The position numbers and the translations under genes are program-made. Below the pieces are notes generated by a model. It was not told the DNA's origin. It worked only from the letters and a program-made list of their open reading frames with translations, and made no database searches. Below, piece by piece: positions 32,164-42,645 of a stretch of 54,137 bases of DNA. The DNA is from Dehalococcoidia bacterium (GTDB lineage: Bacteria; Chloroflexota; Dehalococcoidia; Dehalococcoidales; UBA1222): the NCBI GenBank assembly GCA_003597995.1, contig QZJY01000059.1, positions 1 to 54,137 on the forward strand, written 5' to 3'. Positions within the stretch are counted from its first letter, which is position 1. Each line of letters starts with the position of its first letter.

Positions 32164-33753
32164 TTAGGGCGTGGGATGGGTTATCAGCCAGTATTCCAGG
32201 CTGTCCGCCAGCGCCAGCCAGCTGGCTTCTATGATGTTGGTGGAGCTGCCCACCGTGCGCCACTGTTCAACGCCATCGGTGGACTCAATTAATACCCGCA
32301 CCTGGGACTCGGTGCCTGTGCTTTCCTCCAGGATGCGCACTTTGTAGTCCACCAGTTTGATGGCCGCAAGCCCTGAATAGAACTCCAGCAATCCCTTGCG
32401 CAAGGCATTGTCCAGCGCGTTTACAGGGCCGTCACCTTCGGCGGCTGTGTGCATCAGCTTGTCGCCTACTTTGACCTTCACCATAGCTTCGGATAGCATG
32501 TCGCCGTCGTGCATTTCAGCACCCTGCCTGCGTTCCTTTTCCACCACCACTAGGTAGTCCACCAGTTCAAAGGGAGACTTGTATCCCGGTTTGGCACGGT
32601 GCACCAGTAAATCGAAGGAAGCCTCGGCGTTTTCATACTGGAAGCCACGGCTTTCGAGATATTTTACTTTCTCCAGCAGTTCGGCAGCCTCCGGCCCTTT
32701 GGCGGGAAGCTCAACGCCTATCTCCCTGGCCCGTTGAACGATGTTAGCTCTTCCCGACAGCTCTGATACCAGTATTCGGGGTCGGTTGCCCACCAGAGCG
32801 GGATCGATATGTTGATAAGCCCCTTTCCATTTTGAAAGCCCTGAAACATGCAGACCGCCTTTGTGACTGAAGGCGCTGGCCCCTACATAAGGTAAAAAAG
32901 CTTCCTGTCGCAGATTAGCCGTCTCGCTGACGAAGCGCGAGACTTCTGTGAGACGCCCGAGCTGTTCATCCGAGACGCAGTTAATACCCATCTTGAGCTT
33001 GAGAGCGGGGATGATGGAACACAGGTTGGCATTGCCGCAGCGCTCGCCGAACCCATTGATGGTGCCTTGTACCTGCGCCACACCCTCGCGCACCGCCGCC
33101 AGCGTATTGGCCACTGCCAACTCCGCGTCGTTGTGAGCGTGGATACCGAGAGGGGTCTTAACCGATTTTTGCGCGTCATTGATGGCAGAGATGATGTCCG
33201 TCGGGAGAGTTCCCCCGTTAGTGTCGCACAGAACCAGGCACTCCGCTCCTGCTTTTTCAGCCGCCTTAAGCACCTCAATAGAGTAATCGCGGTTGTCTTT
33301 GTAGCCGTCGAAGAAATGTTCGGCGTCCAGGAAAACAGTGAGCCCCTTGCTCCTGAGATAGCGGATGGAGGAAGCCACCATTTCGAGGTTCTCGTGCAGC
33401 GTCGTCTCCAGCACTTGTGTTACCTGCTGGGCGGAACACTTGCCCACGATGGTGACCGCGCCCGTACCGGCTTCTATGAGAGCTTTAAGGCCGGGGTCAT
33501 CCTCGGGTTTAATGCCGTGGCGCCGCGTGCTGCCGAAGGCGACTAAAGTGGCATTGCGCAGGTGCAGTTCGCGCGCCAGGTTGAAAAACTCGCTGTCCTT
33601 GGGATTGGCGCCAGGCCAGCCGCCCTCGATGTACTGCATGCCCAGTTCGTCCAGTTTGCGCGCTATGGCCAGCTTGTCCGCCGCCGTGAAGGAGATGCCT
33701 TCCCTCTGCGCGCCGTCCCTGAGCGTGGTATCGTAAAGCTGGACTACAGGCAC
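32164..33753 (-). CDS. cimA: (R)-citramalate synthase
   Basis: Condenses pyruvate and acetyl-CoA to citramalate, the first step of threonine-independent isoleucine synthesis. The 529-aa protein starts MPVVQLYDTTLRDGAQREGISF, the HMGL-like barrel motif with Arg and Asp at the metal site. It has HAHNDAELAVANTLAAV (HxH metal ligands) and NGFGERCGNANL. The C-terminal ~150 residues form the LeuA-type regulatory dimer domain, which usually binds isoleucine. The GTG start overlaps the leuB stop by one base. LeuC, LeuD and LeuB, all in this operon, can carry citramalate on to 2-ketobutyrate. Last gene of the operon. Confidence 0.93.
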   Translation of the reverse strand: MPVVQLYDTTLRDGAQREGISFTAADKLAIARKLDELGMQYIEGGWPGANPKDSEFFNLARELHLRNATLVAFGSTRRHGIKPEDDPGLKALIEAGTGAVTIVGKCSAQQVTQVLETTLHENLEMVASSIRYLRSKGLTVFLDAEHFFDGYKDNRDYSIEVLKAAEKAGAECLVLCDTNGGTLPTDIISAINDAQKSVKTPLGIHAHNDAELAVANTLAAVREGVAQVQGTINGFGERCGNANLCSIIPALKLKMGINCVSDEQLGRLTEVSRFVSETANLRQEAFLPYVGASAFSHKGGLHVSGLSKWKGAYQHIDPALVGNRPRILVSELSGRANIVQRAREIGVELPAKGPEAAELLEKVKYLESRGFQYENAEASFDLLVHRAKPGYKSPFELVDYLVVVEKERRQGAEMHDGDMLSEAMVKVKVGDKLMHTAAEGDGPVNALDNALRKGLLEFYSGLAAIKLVDYKVRILEESTGTESQVRVLIESTDGVEQWRTVGSSTNIIEASWLALADSLEYWLITHPTP

Positions 33754-34853
33754 TATTTTTGCCCCTTTAACTCTTTCACAATCAGGCGGCCCATTTCCGA
33801 CGTGCCGACCTGTTTCTTGCTTGTGCCTATTATATCACAGGTGCGATAGCCTGCCTTGAGCACAGCAGAAACTGCTTTCTCCACAGCCTTAGCCTCATTT
33901 TCCAGGTTAAGTGAGTAGCGCAGCAGCATGGCCAGGCTGAGCACGGTGGCGATAGGATTAGCTATATCTTTCCCCGCGATGGTGGGGGCGCTGCCGTGTA
34001 TTGGCTCGTAGAGTCCGAAGATACGTTTGCCTTTGGCCGGTATGCCAGCAAGGCTGGCTGAGGGAAGCATACCCATCGAGCCTGCCAGCATCGAGGCTTC
34101 GTCAGTAAGAATGTCGCCGAAAGTGTTTTCCGTCACCAGCACGTCGAAATCGCGCGGGGTCAAAATGATGCGCATGGCGCAAGTATCCACCAGCATGTGC
34201 TCAAGTAAAACTTCGGGGTAGTCCTTGGAGACCTCGAGGGTCACTTGCCGCCACAGGCGCGATGATTCGAGCACGTTGGCCTTATCAACCGAGGTGAGTT
34301 TCTTGCGCCGCCCGCGCGCCAGCTCGAAGCCAGCTCTCACGATGCGCTCGATTTCCTGCTCGGTATAATACATGGAGTCCACGCCCTTGCGTCCGGTTGA
34401 GGTCTCCCAGCGCTTCTTGGGCTTGCCGAAATAGAGGCCGCCGGTCAACTCGCGCACGAAGATGAAATCGGCGCCCTTGATGACCTCAGGCTTGAAGACT
34501 GTGCCGTCCGCCAGCTCGTCATACACCTTGACCGGGCGCAGATTGGCAAACAACTTGAGTCCTTTGCGGACGGCCAGTAATCCGTTTTCAGGTCGCTCTT
34601 TTATTTTTGGGTCGTCGAATTTGGGGTCGCCTACTGCACCGAACAGCACGGCGTCGGAGGATTTGGCCAGCTTGAGCGTTTCCTCCGGCATGGCCGAGCC
34701 GGTCTTGTCGATGGCGATGCCGCCAATGAGGCCGCTTTTCACCTCAAACTCGTGGCCGAAGATGCTGCCCACGGCTTCCAGCACCTTAACGGCCTGTGCC
34801 ACAACCTCGGGGCCGATGCCGTCGCCGGAAAGCTGCGCTATCCTGAACTTCAT
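33753..34853 (-). CDS. leuB: 3-isopropylmalate dehydrogenase
   Basis: NAD-dependent oxidative decarboxylation of 3-isopropylmalate in leucine synthesis. It probably also acts on the 3-methylmalate analogue after citramalate. The 366-aa length is normal. It begins with [18 protein letters not shown] and has [12 protein letters not shown], the GSMYYT-type active-site loop (MYYTEQEI), [36 protein letters not shown] and [15 protein letters not shown]. The ATG overlaps leuD's stop (ATGA) and its end overlaps cimA's GTG. Tightly coupled operon gene. Confidence 0.96.
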   Translation of the reverse strand: MKFRIAQLSGDGIGPEVVAQAVKVLEAVGSIFGHEFEVKSGLIGGIAIDKTGSAMPEETLKLAKSSDAVLFGAVGDPKFDDPKIKERPENGLLAVRKGLKLFANLRPVKVYDELADGTVFKPEVIKGADFIFVRELTGGLYFGKPKKRWETSTGRKGVDSMYYTEQEIERIVRAGFELARGRRKKLTSVDKANVLESSRLWRQVTLEVSKDYPEVLLEHMLVDTCAMRIILTPRDFDVLVTENTFGDILTDEASMLAGSMGMLPSASLAGIPAKGKRIFGLYEPIHGSAPTIAGKDIANPIATVLSLAMLLRYSLNLENEAKAVEKAVSAVLKAGYRTCDIIGTSKKQVGTSEMGRLIVKELKGQK

Positions 34854-35350
34854 TTCACACTCCCGGCTATCTTCTTTTTGGTGTACTCCACCAGCCCGCC
34901 CGAGGCAATTATCTGGGACATGAACTCGGGATAGGGTTTGGCCTTAAAGGTCTTGCCTTTGGTGACATTATTGATAGTACCTGTCTCCAACTCGATTTGC
35001 AGTATGTCGCCTGCTTCTGTGCCAGCCACCGCCTCCGGGGACTCCAGCAGGGGCAGGCCTATGTTGATGGCGTTGCGGAAAAAGATGCGCGCGAAGCTCG
35101 ACGCCACTACAGCCGAGACGCCCGCCGCCTTGATGGCAATGGGGGCGTGCTCACGCGATGAGCCGCAGCCGAAGTTGGTGGTGGCCACGATGATGTCGCC
35201 TTTGTGAGCTTTCTTCACGAAATCCAGGTCTATATCTTCCATGCAGTGTTTGGCCAACTCCGAAGGTTCCGACACGTTGAGATAGCGTGCCGGGATGATA
35301 ACGTCGGTATCCACGTTGGCCCCGTATTTAAAGACTTTTCCTGTCATCAT
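34850..35350 (-). CDS. leuD: 3-isopropylmalate dehydratase small subunit
   Basis: Small (swivel) subunit of isopropylmalate isomerase, 166 aa, the short archaeal-type form. The signatures [29 protein letters not shown] and [18 protein letters not shown] are intact. It works with LeuC (36.4-37.6 kb), from which it is separated here by two unrelated genes. Start and end both overlap neighbours by ATGA, so translation is coupled on both sides. Confidence 0.95.
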   Translation of the reverse strand: MMTGKVFKYGANVDTDVIIPARYLNVSEPSELAKHCMEDIDLDFVKKAHKGDIIVATTNFGCGSSREHAPIAIKAAGVSAVVASSFARIFFRNAINIGLPLLESPEAVAGTEAGDILQIELETGTINNVTKGKTFKAKPYPEFMSQIIASGGLVEYTKKKIAGSVK

Positions 35351-35919
35351 AATGGTTTAACCTCCTTAACGAGCTTGGCGGTCATAACAACGACACTATC
35401 TTCCCAACCCTTCTTAGCCAATTCCCTGATCCCCTTCCTTATATCTTCAGGGAGAATGAGCCGCCACTCTTTCAGTTTAAAATACTCTTTTAGTTTTTCC
35501 TCATCCCAAGTAGTCGCAATATTGCCTGCAACTAACGCATAACTGATACTTGTTTCTGCATTTATAAGACCCGCGCCTAGATATTCTTCACGGAGTCTTT
35601 CAGTAATGATTTTGCGAAAGCCATCATCGTTAAATAGCCTATACTTCCGTGCATCAGCTTTGTCTGAATTCGAATTACCAGAACCCGAGACAGCATAATA
35701 ATGTACGCCATAAGAGTCCAAAAGCGACTTCACCTCAACGAGGACAAGTGTGTTTGAACTTACTTCATAAGCCACAATATCAATTTCTGGGGTCGGTAGT
35801 GATGGTCTCTCCAGAATGACCTTGTCTTCTTTTGTGATGTTATGAACCTTGACATGTTGTCTTACCCAATAACCGTTTTCTTCCAAATATAGGGCCACGA
35901 TGTCTTCAAATGCGTTCAT
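35347..35919 (-). CDS. PD-(D/E)XK nuclease-fold protein inside the leu operon
   Basis: A 190-aa protein not related to leucine synthesis. It has a PD-(D/E)XK-like core: Glu6 in the first helix, Asp47 in PEIDIVAY, and Glu62-Val-Lys64 in [10 protein letters not shown]. This matches the metal-binding triad of restriction-like nucleases. The C-terminal half is helical with [20 protein letters not shown]. The chosen ATG at 35919 is six bases after GGAGG. Its end overlaps the leuD start by four bases, so it is read with the operon. A structural role rather than cutting is possible. No partner methylase or toxin is next to it. Confidence 0.72.
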   Translation of the reverse strand: MNAFEDIVALYLEENGYWVRQHVKVHNITKEDKVILERPSLPTPEIDIVAYEVSSNTLVLVEVKSLLDSYGVHYYAVSGSGNSNSDKADARKYRLFNDDGFRKIITERLREEYLGAGLINAETSISYALVAGNIATTWDEEKLKEYFKLKEWRLILPEDIRKGIRELAKKGWEDSVVVMTAKLVKEVKPL

Positions 35920-35958
35920 GCAAGCCTCCACACAGGCATTTGCCTGACTTAAGCGCCA

Positions 35959-36359
35959 CTATTCTTTGGCGTCTTTCCTTATGACAAACTGGAGGGCGGA
36001 TTCTCCCTCGCCTATGGAGACAACCTTGCCCTTGAGCAGGTTGGTATATTCCGAGACCTCTTCCTGGATACGCTCCAGACCGAGTTTGGAGGCTTTATTC
36101 TGAACCACCAACCAGAGATACGCCCGCTGGGCTTTATCTGGCGCTCCAGGTGCGACATGATGTCCCGCAGGTCGTCCTGCGGCCTGAGCCAGTAGATGAT
36201 GTTGTCGCAATCATTCTCCGCCCAGTCGAGCATAAGGCGCAGGTCGCCCTTCATGAACTGGGGCAGCAGGTCCTTGCGGGCATGAAACAGGCAGACTTTG
36301 CTGTCGGGCTTAACGTTCAGTTTTATGCGAATGCTGTCTTCCATCTCTCCAACTTTCAA
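35959..36359 (-). pseudogene. Frameshifted conserved gene (DUF3052-like) between leuC and the nuclease gene
   Basis: Two overlapping frames form one protein. The first (from 36359 or 36344) runs DSIRIKLNVKPDSKVCLFHARKD... to HLERQIKPSGRI. The second resumes at WLVVQNKASKLGLERIQ and ends FVIRKDAKE. A doubled AG dinucleotide at 36114-36117 (plus strand) throws the frame. Removing two bases restores a smooth ~130-aa protein whose IKPSGRIWLVV joint resembles DUF3052-type proteins. Either a recent mutation, or a sequencing or assembly error. Function unknown. Confidence 0.7.
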
Positions 36360-36398
36360 TTCAACTCATATAAGAGTATTTCAGCGTTCTAAGCGAGT

Positions 36399-37649
36399 TT
36401 ACAACTCTTCGGGGCTAGCAATGCGCCCCAGAACGGCGGAGGCGGCGGCCACCGCCGGATTCGCCAGGTACACCTCAGATTTCGGGCTACCCATGCGCCC
36501 TACGAAATTGCGGTTGGTGGTAGAAATGGCGCGCTCTCCGGCGGCCAGTATGCCCATGTGACCACCGAGACACGGCCCGCAAGTGGGCGTGCTGAAGGCG
36601 CAGCCGGCGTTGATAAATATCTCCACCAGACCTTCGTGCATGGCGTCCAGATAGACTTGCTGGGAGCCGGGGATGACAATGCAGCGGACGTATGGCGCGA
36701 CCTTCCTGCCCTTGATGACAGAGGCCGCCAGCCTCAAGTCTTCCAAGCGTCCGTTGGTGCACGAGCCGATGACGGACTGGTGTATCTTGACGTCACTGAG
36801 AGCGCTCACTGGTTTGACATTGGAAGGCAGGTGCGGCGCCGCCACCTGCGGTTCCAACTTGCTGACATCGTATTCAATTACCTGCGAGCATTCGGAAGCC
36901 GGGCTAAGCTCGTAAACGGAGTAGGCACGTTTGGCTCGCGGCTTTATATATTTCATGGTCTTGCCATCGGCTTTGCACATACCAGCCTTGCCCCCGGCCT
37001 CAATGGCCATGTTGGACATGGTGAAACGACCGTCCATGGAGAGGTTATCGATAGCCTCGCCAGTGAATTCCATAGCTGCATAGAGCGCCCCGTCCACGCC
37101 TATCTTGCCGATGGTATAGAGGATAAGGTCCTTACCGCCCACCCACTTTGGCAGCTTGCCGCTGTAGATAAAGCGGATGGTGGGGGGTGCCTTCATCCAT
37201 ATTTCACCAGTGGCCATGGCTGTGGCGATATCGGTAGAGCCCATGCCGGTGGCAAAGGCACCCAGCGCACCGTAGGTGCAGGTATGCGAATCGGCTCCTA
37301 TGATGACGTCACCGGGAAGAACTAGCCCCTGCTCGTGCAGCAGCACGTGCTCAATGCCCATTTGGCCGCACTCGAAGTAGATGATGCCCTGCTCCTGGGC
37401 GAACTCGCGCAGCATTTTGGCCTGCTCGGCGGAGGCGATGTCTTTATTGGGCACGAAATGGTCTGGTACCATGACAATCTTCTTGGGATCGAAAACCTTC
37501 TTAACTCCCAGCTTGCGGAATTCCTTGATGGCTATGGGGGCCGTGATGTCGTTGGACAGTATCATGTCAGGGCGCACGTTTATAAAGTCGCCCGGGCTGA
37601 GACTCTTTTTGCCGCTGTGGGCTGCCAGTATGGTTTCAGCTAATGTCAT
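36399..37649 (-). CDS. leuC: 3-isopropylmalate dehydratase large subunit
   Basis: A 416-aa aconitase-family subunit of the archaeal/HacA size class. It isomerises 2- to 3-isopropylmalate and probably also citramalate. The 4Fe-4S ligands are visible in [15 protein letters not shown] and [40 protein letters not shown] is also typical. It follows leuA by 37 bp. Its partner leuD is 1 kb downstream, past two unrelated genes. Confidence 0.95.
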   Translation of the reverse strand: MTLAETILAAHSGKKSLSPGDFINVRPDMILSNDITAPIAIKEFRKLGVKKVFDPKKIVMVPDHFVPNKDIASAEQAKMLREFAQEQGIIYFECGQMGIEHVLLHEQGLVLPGDVIIGADSHTCTYGALGAFATGMGSTDIATAMATGEIWMKAPPTIRFIYSGKLPKWVGGKDLILYTIGKIGVDGALYAAMEFTGEAIDNLSMDGRFTMSNMAIEAGGKAGMCKADGKTMKYIKPRAKRAYSVYELSPASECSQVIEYDVSKLEPQVAAPHLPSNVKPVSALSDVKIHQSVIGSCTNGRLEDLRLAASVIKGRKVAPYVRCIVIPGSQQVYLDAMHEGLVEIFINAGCAFSTPTCGPCLGGHMGILAAGERAISTTNRNFVGRMGSPKSEVYLANPAVAAASAVLGRIASPEEL

Positions 37650-37686
37650 ATATATTTACTCCGTTCCCAGAGTCAATAATCTGGAT

Positions 37687-39228
37687 TTATGTTGCGCCAG
37701 ATTTATCTGGCGCCTGCGTTTTCCTGGATGAGAGCAGGCGGTTGAGTGCGTTCATATAGGCCTTGGCGCTGGCCACTACGATGTCAGGGTCGGCACCGCG
37801 ACCGGTGTAGCTCACGCCGTCGCTCTCGATGCGTATAAGTACCTCGCCAATAGCGTCGATGCCCTCAGTAACTGAATTGACAGTGAACTCAGTTAATACG
37901 TTAGGCACTTTCACCAGACGGTTGATGGCTTTATAAGTCGCATCTACCGGCCCTGTGCCCAGGGCCGCGTCGGCCAGTTCCTTGCCGTTCGGGCCGATGA
38001 GCTTGACCGCCGCTGTAGGTATTCCTCGGTCGCCGCAGGTCACCTGTATGCGCTCCAGGTGGTAGTATTCCGTCACCGTGCGCTTATCCTCAGCCATGAG
38101 GGACTCGACATCTCGGTCGGTGACCTCTTTTTTCTTGTCCGCCAGCTCCTTGAAAGAGGCGAAAGCGCGCTCGAATTCGGAATCAGACAGGCTATAACCC
38201 AGCTCCGCTAGGCGCTCCTTAAAGGCATGTCTGCCGCTCAGTTTCCCCATCACCAGACTGGATGCAGGGACACCTACTGTGCGCGGGTCGATTATTTCGT
38301 AGGTGCTGGAGAGTTTTATGACGCCGTCCTGGTGTATGCCGGACTGGTGGCGGAAGGCATTGGCTCCCACAATGGCCTTGTTGGGCTGCACGGCGAAACC
38401 CGTCAGTTCGCTCACCAAGCGGCTGGCGCGGTATATCTGCTGTGTCTTTATATTGGTGGTCAGGTTGAAGAGGTCGGAGCGTGTAGCGATGGCCATGACG
38501 ACCTCTTCCAGAGAGGCGTTGCCGGCGCGTTCGCCGATGCCATTGACGGTGCACTCCACCTGGCGCGCTCCGCACCTCACGGCCTGCAGACTGTTGGCTA
38601 CCGCCAGCCCCAGATCGTTGTGGCAGTGCACACTCACCACAGCCTTATGAATGTTTTTGACATTCTCGAAGATGTTTTTGATTAGCTGGCCAAATTCCTC
38701 GGGTATGGCATAGCCCACTGTATCTGGTATGTTGACCGTAGTCGCTCCCGCTTCGATAACATCCGTGAGCAGTTGGTAGATGAATTCAGGATTAGAACGG
38801 CTGGCGTCCATGGGCGAAAACTCGATGTCTGAGGTGTGGCGCTTGGCATGCGCCACCATGGCGACGGCCATCTCGTGCACCTGCTCGCGACTTTTCTTGA
38901 GCTGGTGCATGAGGTGGATATCCGAAGCGGAGATAAAAACGTGGATGCGGGGGCTCGCCGCCTCTTTGACGGCGTTCCACGCTGTATCTATGTCGGCCGG
39001 GACAGCACGCGCCAGGCCGCAGACAGAGCTTTGCTTTATTTCACAGGCGATGCGCCTGACGGCCTCGAAGTCACCGGGGCTACTGATGGGGAAGCCGGCT
39101 TCAATTACGTCGACCCCCATCCGCTCCAGATGACGGGCTATTTCCAGTTTTTCCTGCACGTTGAGCGAGCTGCCAGCGGCCTGCTCGCCGTCTCTTAACG
39201 TGGTATCGAATATGATGACTTTATCCAT
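37687..39228 (-). CDS. leuA: 2-isopropylmalate synthase
   Basis: Condenses 2-ketoisovalerate and acetyl-CoA, the committed step to leucine. The 513-aa enzyme has [22 protein letters not shown], the [13 protein letters not shown] loop, [17 protein letters not shown] (HxH metal site), [14 protein letters not shown] and the C-terminal regulatory domain that in the family binds leucine. The SD is strong (AAGGAGG, five bases from the ATG at 39228). The 169-bp gap before it holds a hairpin (CCCCTCTC...GAGAGGGG, near 39281-39300) and a -10-like TATAAT (39301-39306), so an extra promoter is possible. Confidence 0.96.
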   Translation of the reverse strand: MDKVIIFDTTLRDGEQAAGSSLNVQEKLEIARHLERMGVDVIEAGFPISSPGDFEAVRRIACEIKQSSVCGLARAVPADIDTAWNAVKEAASPRIHVFISASDIHLMHQLKKSREQVHEMAVAMVAHAKRHTSDIEFSPMDASRSNPEFIYQLLTDVIEAGATTVNIPDTVGYAIPEEFGQLIKNIFENVKNIHKAVVSVHCHNDLGLAVANSLQAVRCGARQVECTVNGIGERAGNASLEEVVMAIATRSDLFNLTTNIKTQQIYRASRLVSELTGFAVQPNKAIVGANAFRHQSGIHQDGVIKLSSTYEIIDPRTVGVPASSLVMGKLSGRHAFKERLAELGYSLSDSEFERAFASFKELADKKKEVTDRDVESLMAEDKRTVTEYYHLERIQVTCGDRGIPTAAVKLIGPNGKELADAALGTGPVDATYKAINRLVKVPNVLTEFTVNSVTEGIDAIGEVLIRIESDGVSYTGRGADPDIVVASAKAYMNALNRLLSSRKTQAPDKSGAT

Positions 39229-39397
39229 AAGTCCCTCCTTGAGACTCTATCCTTATTTTGCGCGCGCTGAGGCGGATACCCCTCTCTTTACAGAGAGGGG
39301 ATTATAAGGATGAGCTTGTCTCGACCAGCCAGAGCGTGAACGCCCGGCCAGCGGCGGTTTATGGCATAAAAGTCAGGCCGTTTCAATTTCGTTCCGT

Positions 39398-40396
39398 CTA
39401 CTTGGCTTCCTTGAGCCAGGGCATCATCTCGCGCAATTCGGCCCCTACTTCTTCGATAAGGTGTTCGCTCTCGATGCGCTTGAGGGCGTTATACACCGGG
39501 CGTCCGGCCTGGTTCTCCAGAATCCATTCGCGGGCGAAGCGTCCATCTTGGATTTCGGACAGGATTTCGGACATCTCGTCCAGCACCGTCTCGTTGACGA
39601 TGCGTGGGCCGCGCGTGTAGTCGCCGTATTTGGCGGTGTCGGAAATGGAATTGCGCATGTAGGCAATGCCGCCCTTGTAGATGAGGTCCACAATAAGCTT
39701 GAGTTCGTGCAGACATTCGAAATAGGCGACTTCCGGCTGATAACCGGCCTCTACCAGAGTCTCAAACCCTGCCTTTATGAGAGACGTCGCGCCGCCGCAG
39801 AGGACAGCCTGCTCGCCGAAGAGATCGGTTTCTGTTTCTTCCGCGAAGGTGGTTTCCAGAATGCCGGCGCGCGAAGAGCCGATGCCCTTGGCGTAGGCCA
39901 AGGCGATTTCGAGAGCCTTGCCGGAAGCGTTCTGCTGCACAGCTACCAGTGCAGGAGCGCCGTTGCCCTCTACATAGACTTCGCGCAGCATCTGCCCGGG
40001 GCATTTGGGGGCAATCATGGTGACGTCCACGTCCGCCGGGGGTACTATCTGCCCATAGTGGATATTGAAGCCGTGGGCGAATTGCAGGACTTTACCAGCG
40101 GTCAGTCCGCCGACGATTTCATTGGTATAAATCTTGGCTTGATAGGTATCCGGGGCCAGCATGACGATTATGTCGGCTTTCTTGGCGAGCTCAGCAGCAG
40201 ACATGGGGGTAAAGCCGTCAGCTTCGGCCCTCTTCCATGCCGCCCCGCCCTTGACCTCGGCCACGATAACCTTGAGGCCGCTGTCGCGCAGGTTCATGGC
40301 CTGAGCGTGCCCCTGGCTGCCGTAACCCACAATGCCGATTACCTTGTTTTTAATGATAGACAGGTCGCAATCTTTGTCGTAATAAATAGTCGCCAT
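39398..40396 (-). CDS. ilvC: Ketol-acid reductoisomerase
   Basis: Turns acetolactate or acetohydroxybutyrate into the dihydroxy acid using NAD(P)H. The 332-aa class I enzyme has [17 protein letters not shown] as nucleotide loop, [18 protein letters not shown], the metal-binding [16 protein letters not shown] and the second Glu region [16 protein letters not shown]. It may also reduce ketopantoate for the pan pathway. Lies 33 bp after ilvN. Confidence 0.96.
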   Translation of the reverse strand: MATIYYDKDCDLSIIKNKVIGIVGYGSQGHAQAMNLRDSGLKVIVAEVKGGAAWKRAEADGFTPMSAAELAKKADIIVMLAPDTYQAKIYTNEIVGGLTAGKVLQFAHGFNIHYGQIVPPADVDVTMIAPKCPGQMLREVYVEGNGAPALVAVQQNASGKALEIALAYAKGIGSSRAGILETTFAEETETDLFGEQAVLCGGATSLIKAGFETLVEAGYQPEVAYFECLHELKLIVDLIYKGGIAYMRNSISDTAKYGDYTRGPRIVNETVLDEMSEILSEIQDGRFAREWILENQAGRPVYNALKRIESEHLIEEVGAELREMMPWLKEAK

Positions 40397-40429
40397 GTTA
40401 CACCTTCCTCTTTATAATTTATATTCTGT

Positions 40430-40948
40430 TTATTGAGATTCTTCTTCCGAGGTGGCCTGGACAATGCCCCCGCGCGTCATGCCGATGACGCCGGTCCGGC
40501 TGATCTCCTTGATGCCAAAGCCCTTTAAGAGATTATACAACGAAGTTACCTTGGCTTCATCCCCGGTGACCTCCACAGTCAAAGAATCAACAGCCACATC
40601 CACTATCTTGGCGCGGAAAATGTCTACTATCTGCATTATCTCGCTGCGCGTGTTGGTAGTGGTCTTCACTTTGATAAGCGCCAGTTCTCGCATGATAGTG
40701 CTCTCGCCGGTAATGTCCGAGACCTTGATGACATCGATGACCTTGTCCAGCTGCTTGCGCACCTGCTCCACCAGCGTGGTTGCTCCATCAACCACTATGG
40801 TCATACGTGAAACGTCGGGGACTTCGCTGGCTCCCACAGCGATGCTTTCAATGTTAAAACCCCGGCGGCGGAATAAACTGGCCACGCGGTTAAGGACGCC
40901 GGGTTTGTCGGATACCATTGCCATTATAATGTGCTGCGACGAGACCAT
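40430..40948 (-). CDS. ilvN: Acetolactate synthase small (regulatory) subunit
   Basis: A 172-aa protein (the IlvN/IlvH long type). The N-terminal ACT domain is clear (MAMVSDKPGVLNRVASLFRRRGFNIESIAVG), followed by the C-terminal ALS_ss_C domain. It binds valine in relatives and controls IlvB. It overlaps the end of ilvB by 25 bases and has GGAGG eight bases before the ATG. Confidence 0.95.
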   Translation of the reverse strand: MVSSQHIIMAMVSDKPGVLNRVASLFRRRGFNIESIAVGASEVPDVSRMTIVVDGATTLVEQVRKQLDKVIDVIKVSDITGESTIMRELALIKVKTTTNTRSEIMQIVDIFRAKIVDVAVDSLTVEVTGDEAKVTSLYNLLKGFGIKEISRTGVIGMTRGGIVQATSEEESQ

Positions 40949-42633
40949 GCCGGTACCTCCTTTTTGGGTTCCTCGATGAACTCGTGCAGGGACGCTCCGG
41001 GCGGAACGAAGGGATATACATTCTCTTCCGACTCGACCTCGAAGTTAATGATATAGGGGCCGGGGATGGCCATAGCCCTCTGTATAGCCGGTACGACCTC
41101 TTCTCTGGTTTTGACATTCTGTGCCGGTATGCCGTAGGCATCTGCTAGTTTTACAAAGTCGGGGCAATGCAGAGGCGTGGCCATGTATCGTTTCTCATAG
41201 AAGAACTGTTGCCATTGTCGCACCATACCCAGGTAGTTGTTGTTGAGGATTGCTATTTTTATAGCTATATTCTCACGTGAAACGGTAGCCAACTCCTGTA
41301 TGGTCATCTGGATGCTGCCGTCGCCGGCGATACACCATACTGTTTCGTCGGGTTTACCTACCTTGGCTCCCATAGAAGCTGGCAGCTCAAAGCCCATAGT
41401 GCCCAGCCCGCCGGACGAGATAAAGCTATTGGGCTTGTCATAGAAGAAGTGTTGACCGGCGAACATCTGGTGCTGGCCCACGCCGGTAACTACTATAGCA
41501 TCGCCCTTTGTGACTTCCCAGATCTTGCGGACAACGTACTGTGGCAAGAGTCCTTCGGACTCGCGTATGGAGAGCGAAGGATGCTCCTTACGCCAGGTGT
41601 CCAGCTGGTGCAGCCACTCGGTATGGTCTAAAGGTACGAGCAATTTGTTGAGCGGCTTGAGTACCGTTTTGGCATCGCCCACGATGGGTACGTCAACGCG
41701 CACGTTCTTGCCGATTTCTGCCGGGTCGATGTCGATGTGCACGATTTTGGCATGCGGGGCGAACCCGCTCACTTTGGCGGTGGCGCGGTCGTCGAAGCGC
41801 ATGCCGACAGCGACGATAAGGTCGCTATCCGTCACAGCCATGTTGGCATAGGCCATGCCGTGCATGCCCAGCCAGCCGTAGGAGAGGACATGAGACTCGG
41901 GGAAGGAGCTGATGCCCAGCAAGGTGGTGATAACAGGCATTTGAGCCGTTTCAGCGAGCGTTTTGAGTTCGGCGTAGGCCCCGGAGATAATTATGCCTCG
42001 CCCGGCGATGATTACCGGTTTCTTGGCTCCGGCAATCAGCTTGGCAGCCTTGGCTATCTGCGCGGGATGGCCTGTGAGCGTCGGTTTATACCCCGGCAGG
42101 TCTACCTTTGAAGGATAGTTGAACTCTGCCTGTTCCACCTGCATGTCTTTGGGTAAGTCAACCAGTACTGGACCCGGCCTGCCTGTCCTCGCCAGATAAA
42201 AGGCTTCTTTTATGGTTTTGGCCATATCTGCGACGTCGGTTACCATATAATTATGTTTCGTGATAGGCAACGTAATGCCCGTTATGTCTATCTCCTGGAA
42301 GGCGTCTTTGCCGATGAAAGGTCGTCCTACCTGGCCCGTGATAGCCACTATGGGTGTAGAATCAAGGTAAGCATCTGCAATGCCGGTAACCAGGTTGGTA
42401 GCCCCCGGCCCCGAAGTGGCAAAGCACACACCCACTTTGCCAGTAGCACGGGCATAACCCTCAGCGGCATGCGCTGCCCCCTGTTCGTGACCCACCAGGA
42501 TATGTCGCAGTTGCGGATACTGGGTAAGTGTGTCATACAAGGGCAAAATTTGTCCGCCAAGAATGCCGAATATAACGTCTACGCCTTCCTTGAGCAGGCT
42601 TTCACAAACTATCTGCGAGCCGGTCATCTTCAT
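40924..42633 (-). CDS. ilvB: Acetolactate synthase large subunit
   Basis: A 569-aa thiamine diphosphate enzyme joining two pyruvates, or pyruvate and 2-ketobutyrate. It has VDVIFGILGGQILPLYD, the active-site Glu in GHEQGAAHAAEGYARATG, the FAD-binding middle domain and the ThDP motif GDGSIQMTIQELATVSRENIAIKIAILNN. It works with IlvN, whose start lies inside its end. It begins 12 bp after ilvD. Confidence 0.96.
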   Translation of the reverse strand: MKMTGSQIVCESLLKEGVDVIFGILGGQILPLYDTLTQYPQLRHILVGHEQGAAHAAEGYARATGKVGVCFATSGPGATNLVTGIADAYLDSTPIVAITGQVGRPFIGKDAFQEIDITGITLPITKHNYMVTDVADMAKTIKEAFYLARTGRPGPVLVDLPKDMQVEQAEFNYPSKVDLPGYKPTLTGHPAQIAKAAKLIAGAKKPVIIAGRGIIISGAYAELKTLAETAQMPVITTLLGISSFPESHVLSYGWLGMHGMAYANMAVTDSDLIVAVGMRFDDRATAKVSGFAPHAKIVHIDIDPAEIGKNVRVDVPIVGDAKTVLKPLNKLLVPLDHTEWLHQLDTWRKEHPSLSIRESEGLLPQYVVRKIWEVTKGDAIVVTGVGQHQMFAGQHFFYDKPNSFISSGGLGTMGFELPASMGAKVGKPDETVWCIAGDGSIQMTIQELATVSRENIAIKIAILNNNYLGMVRQWQQFFYEKRYMATPLHCPDFVKLADAYGIPAQNVKTREEVVPAIQRAMAIPGPYIINFEVESEENVYPFVPPGASLHEFIEEPKKEVPAWSRRSTL

Positions 42634-42645
42634 ATTTCCACGCTC

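Noticed and set aside
31996-32292. 98-aa plus-strand frame beginning near 31996
   Set aside because: Its second half is antisense to cimA and no signal supports translation.
36012-36359. Stand-alone 115-aa protein with a Trp/Arg-rich end
   Set aside because: Its last ~25 residues are out of frame. The natural continuation lies in the neighbouring frame, so it is one frameshifted gene.
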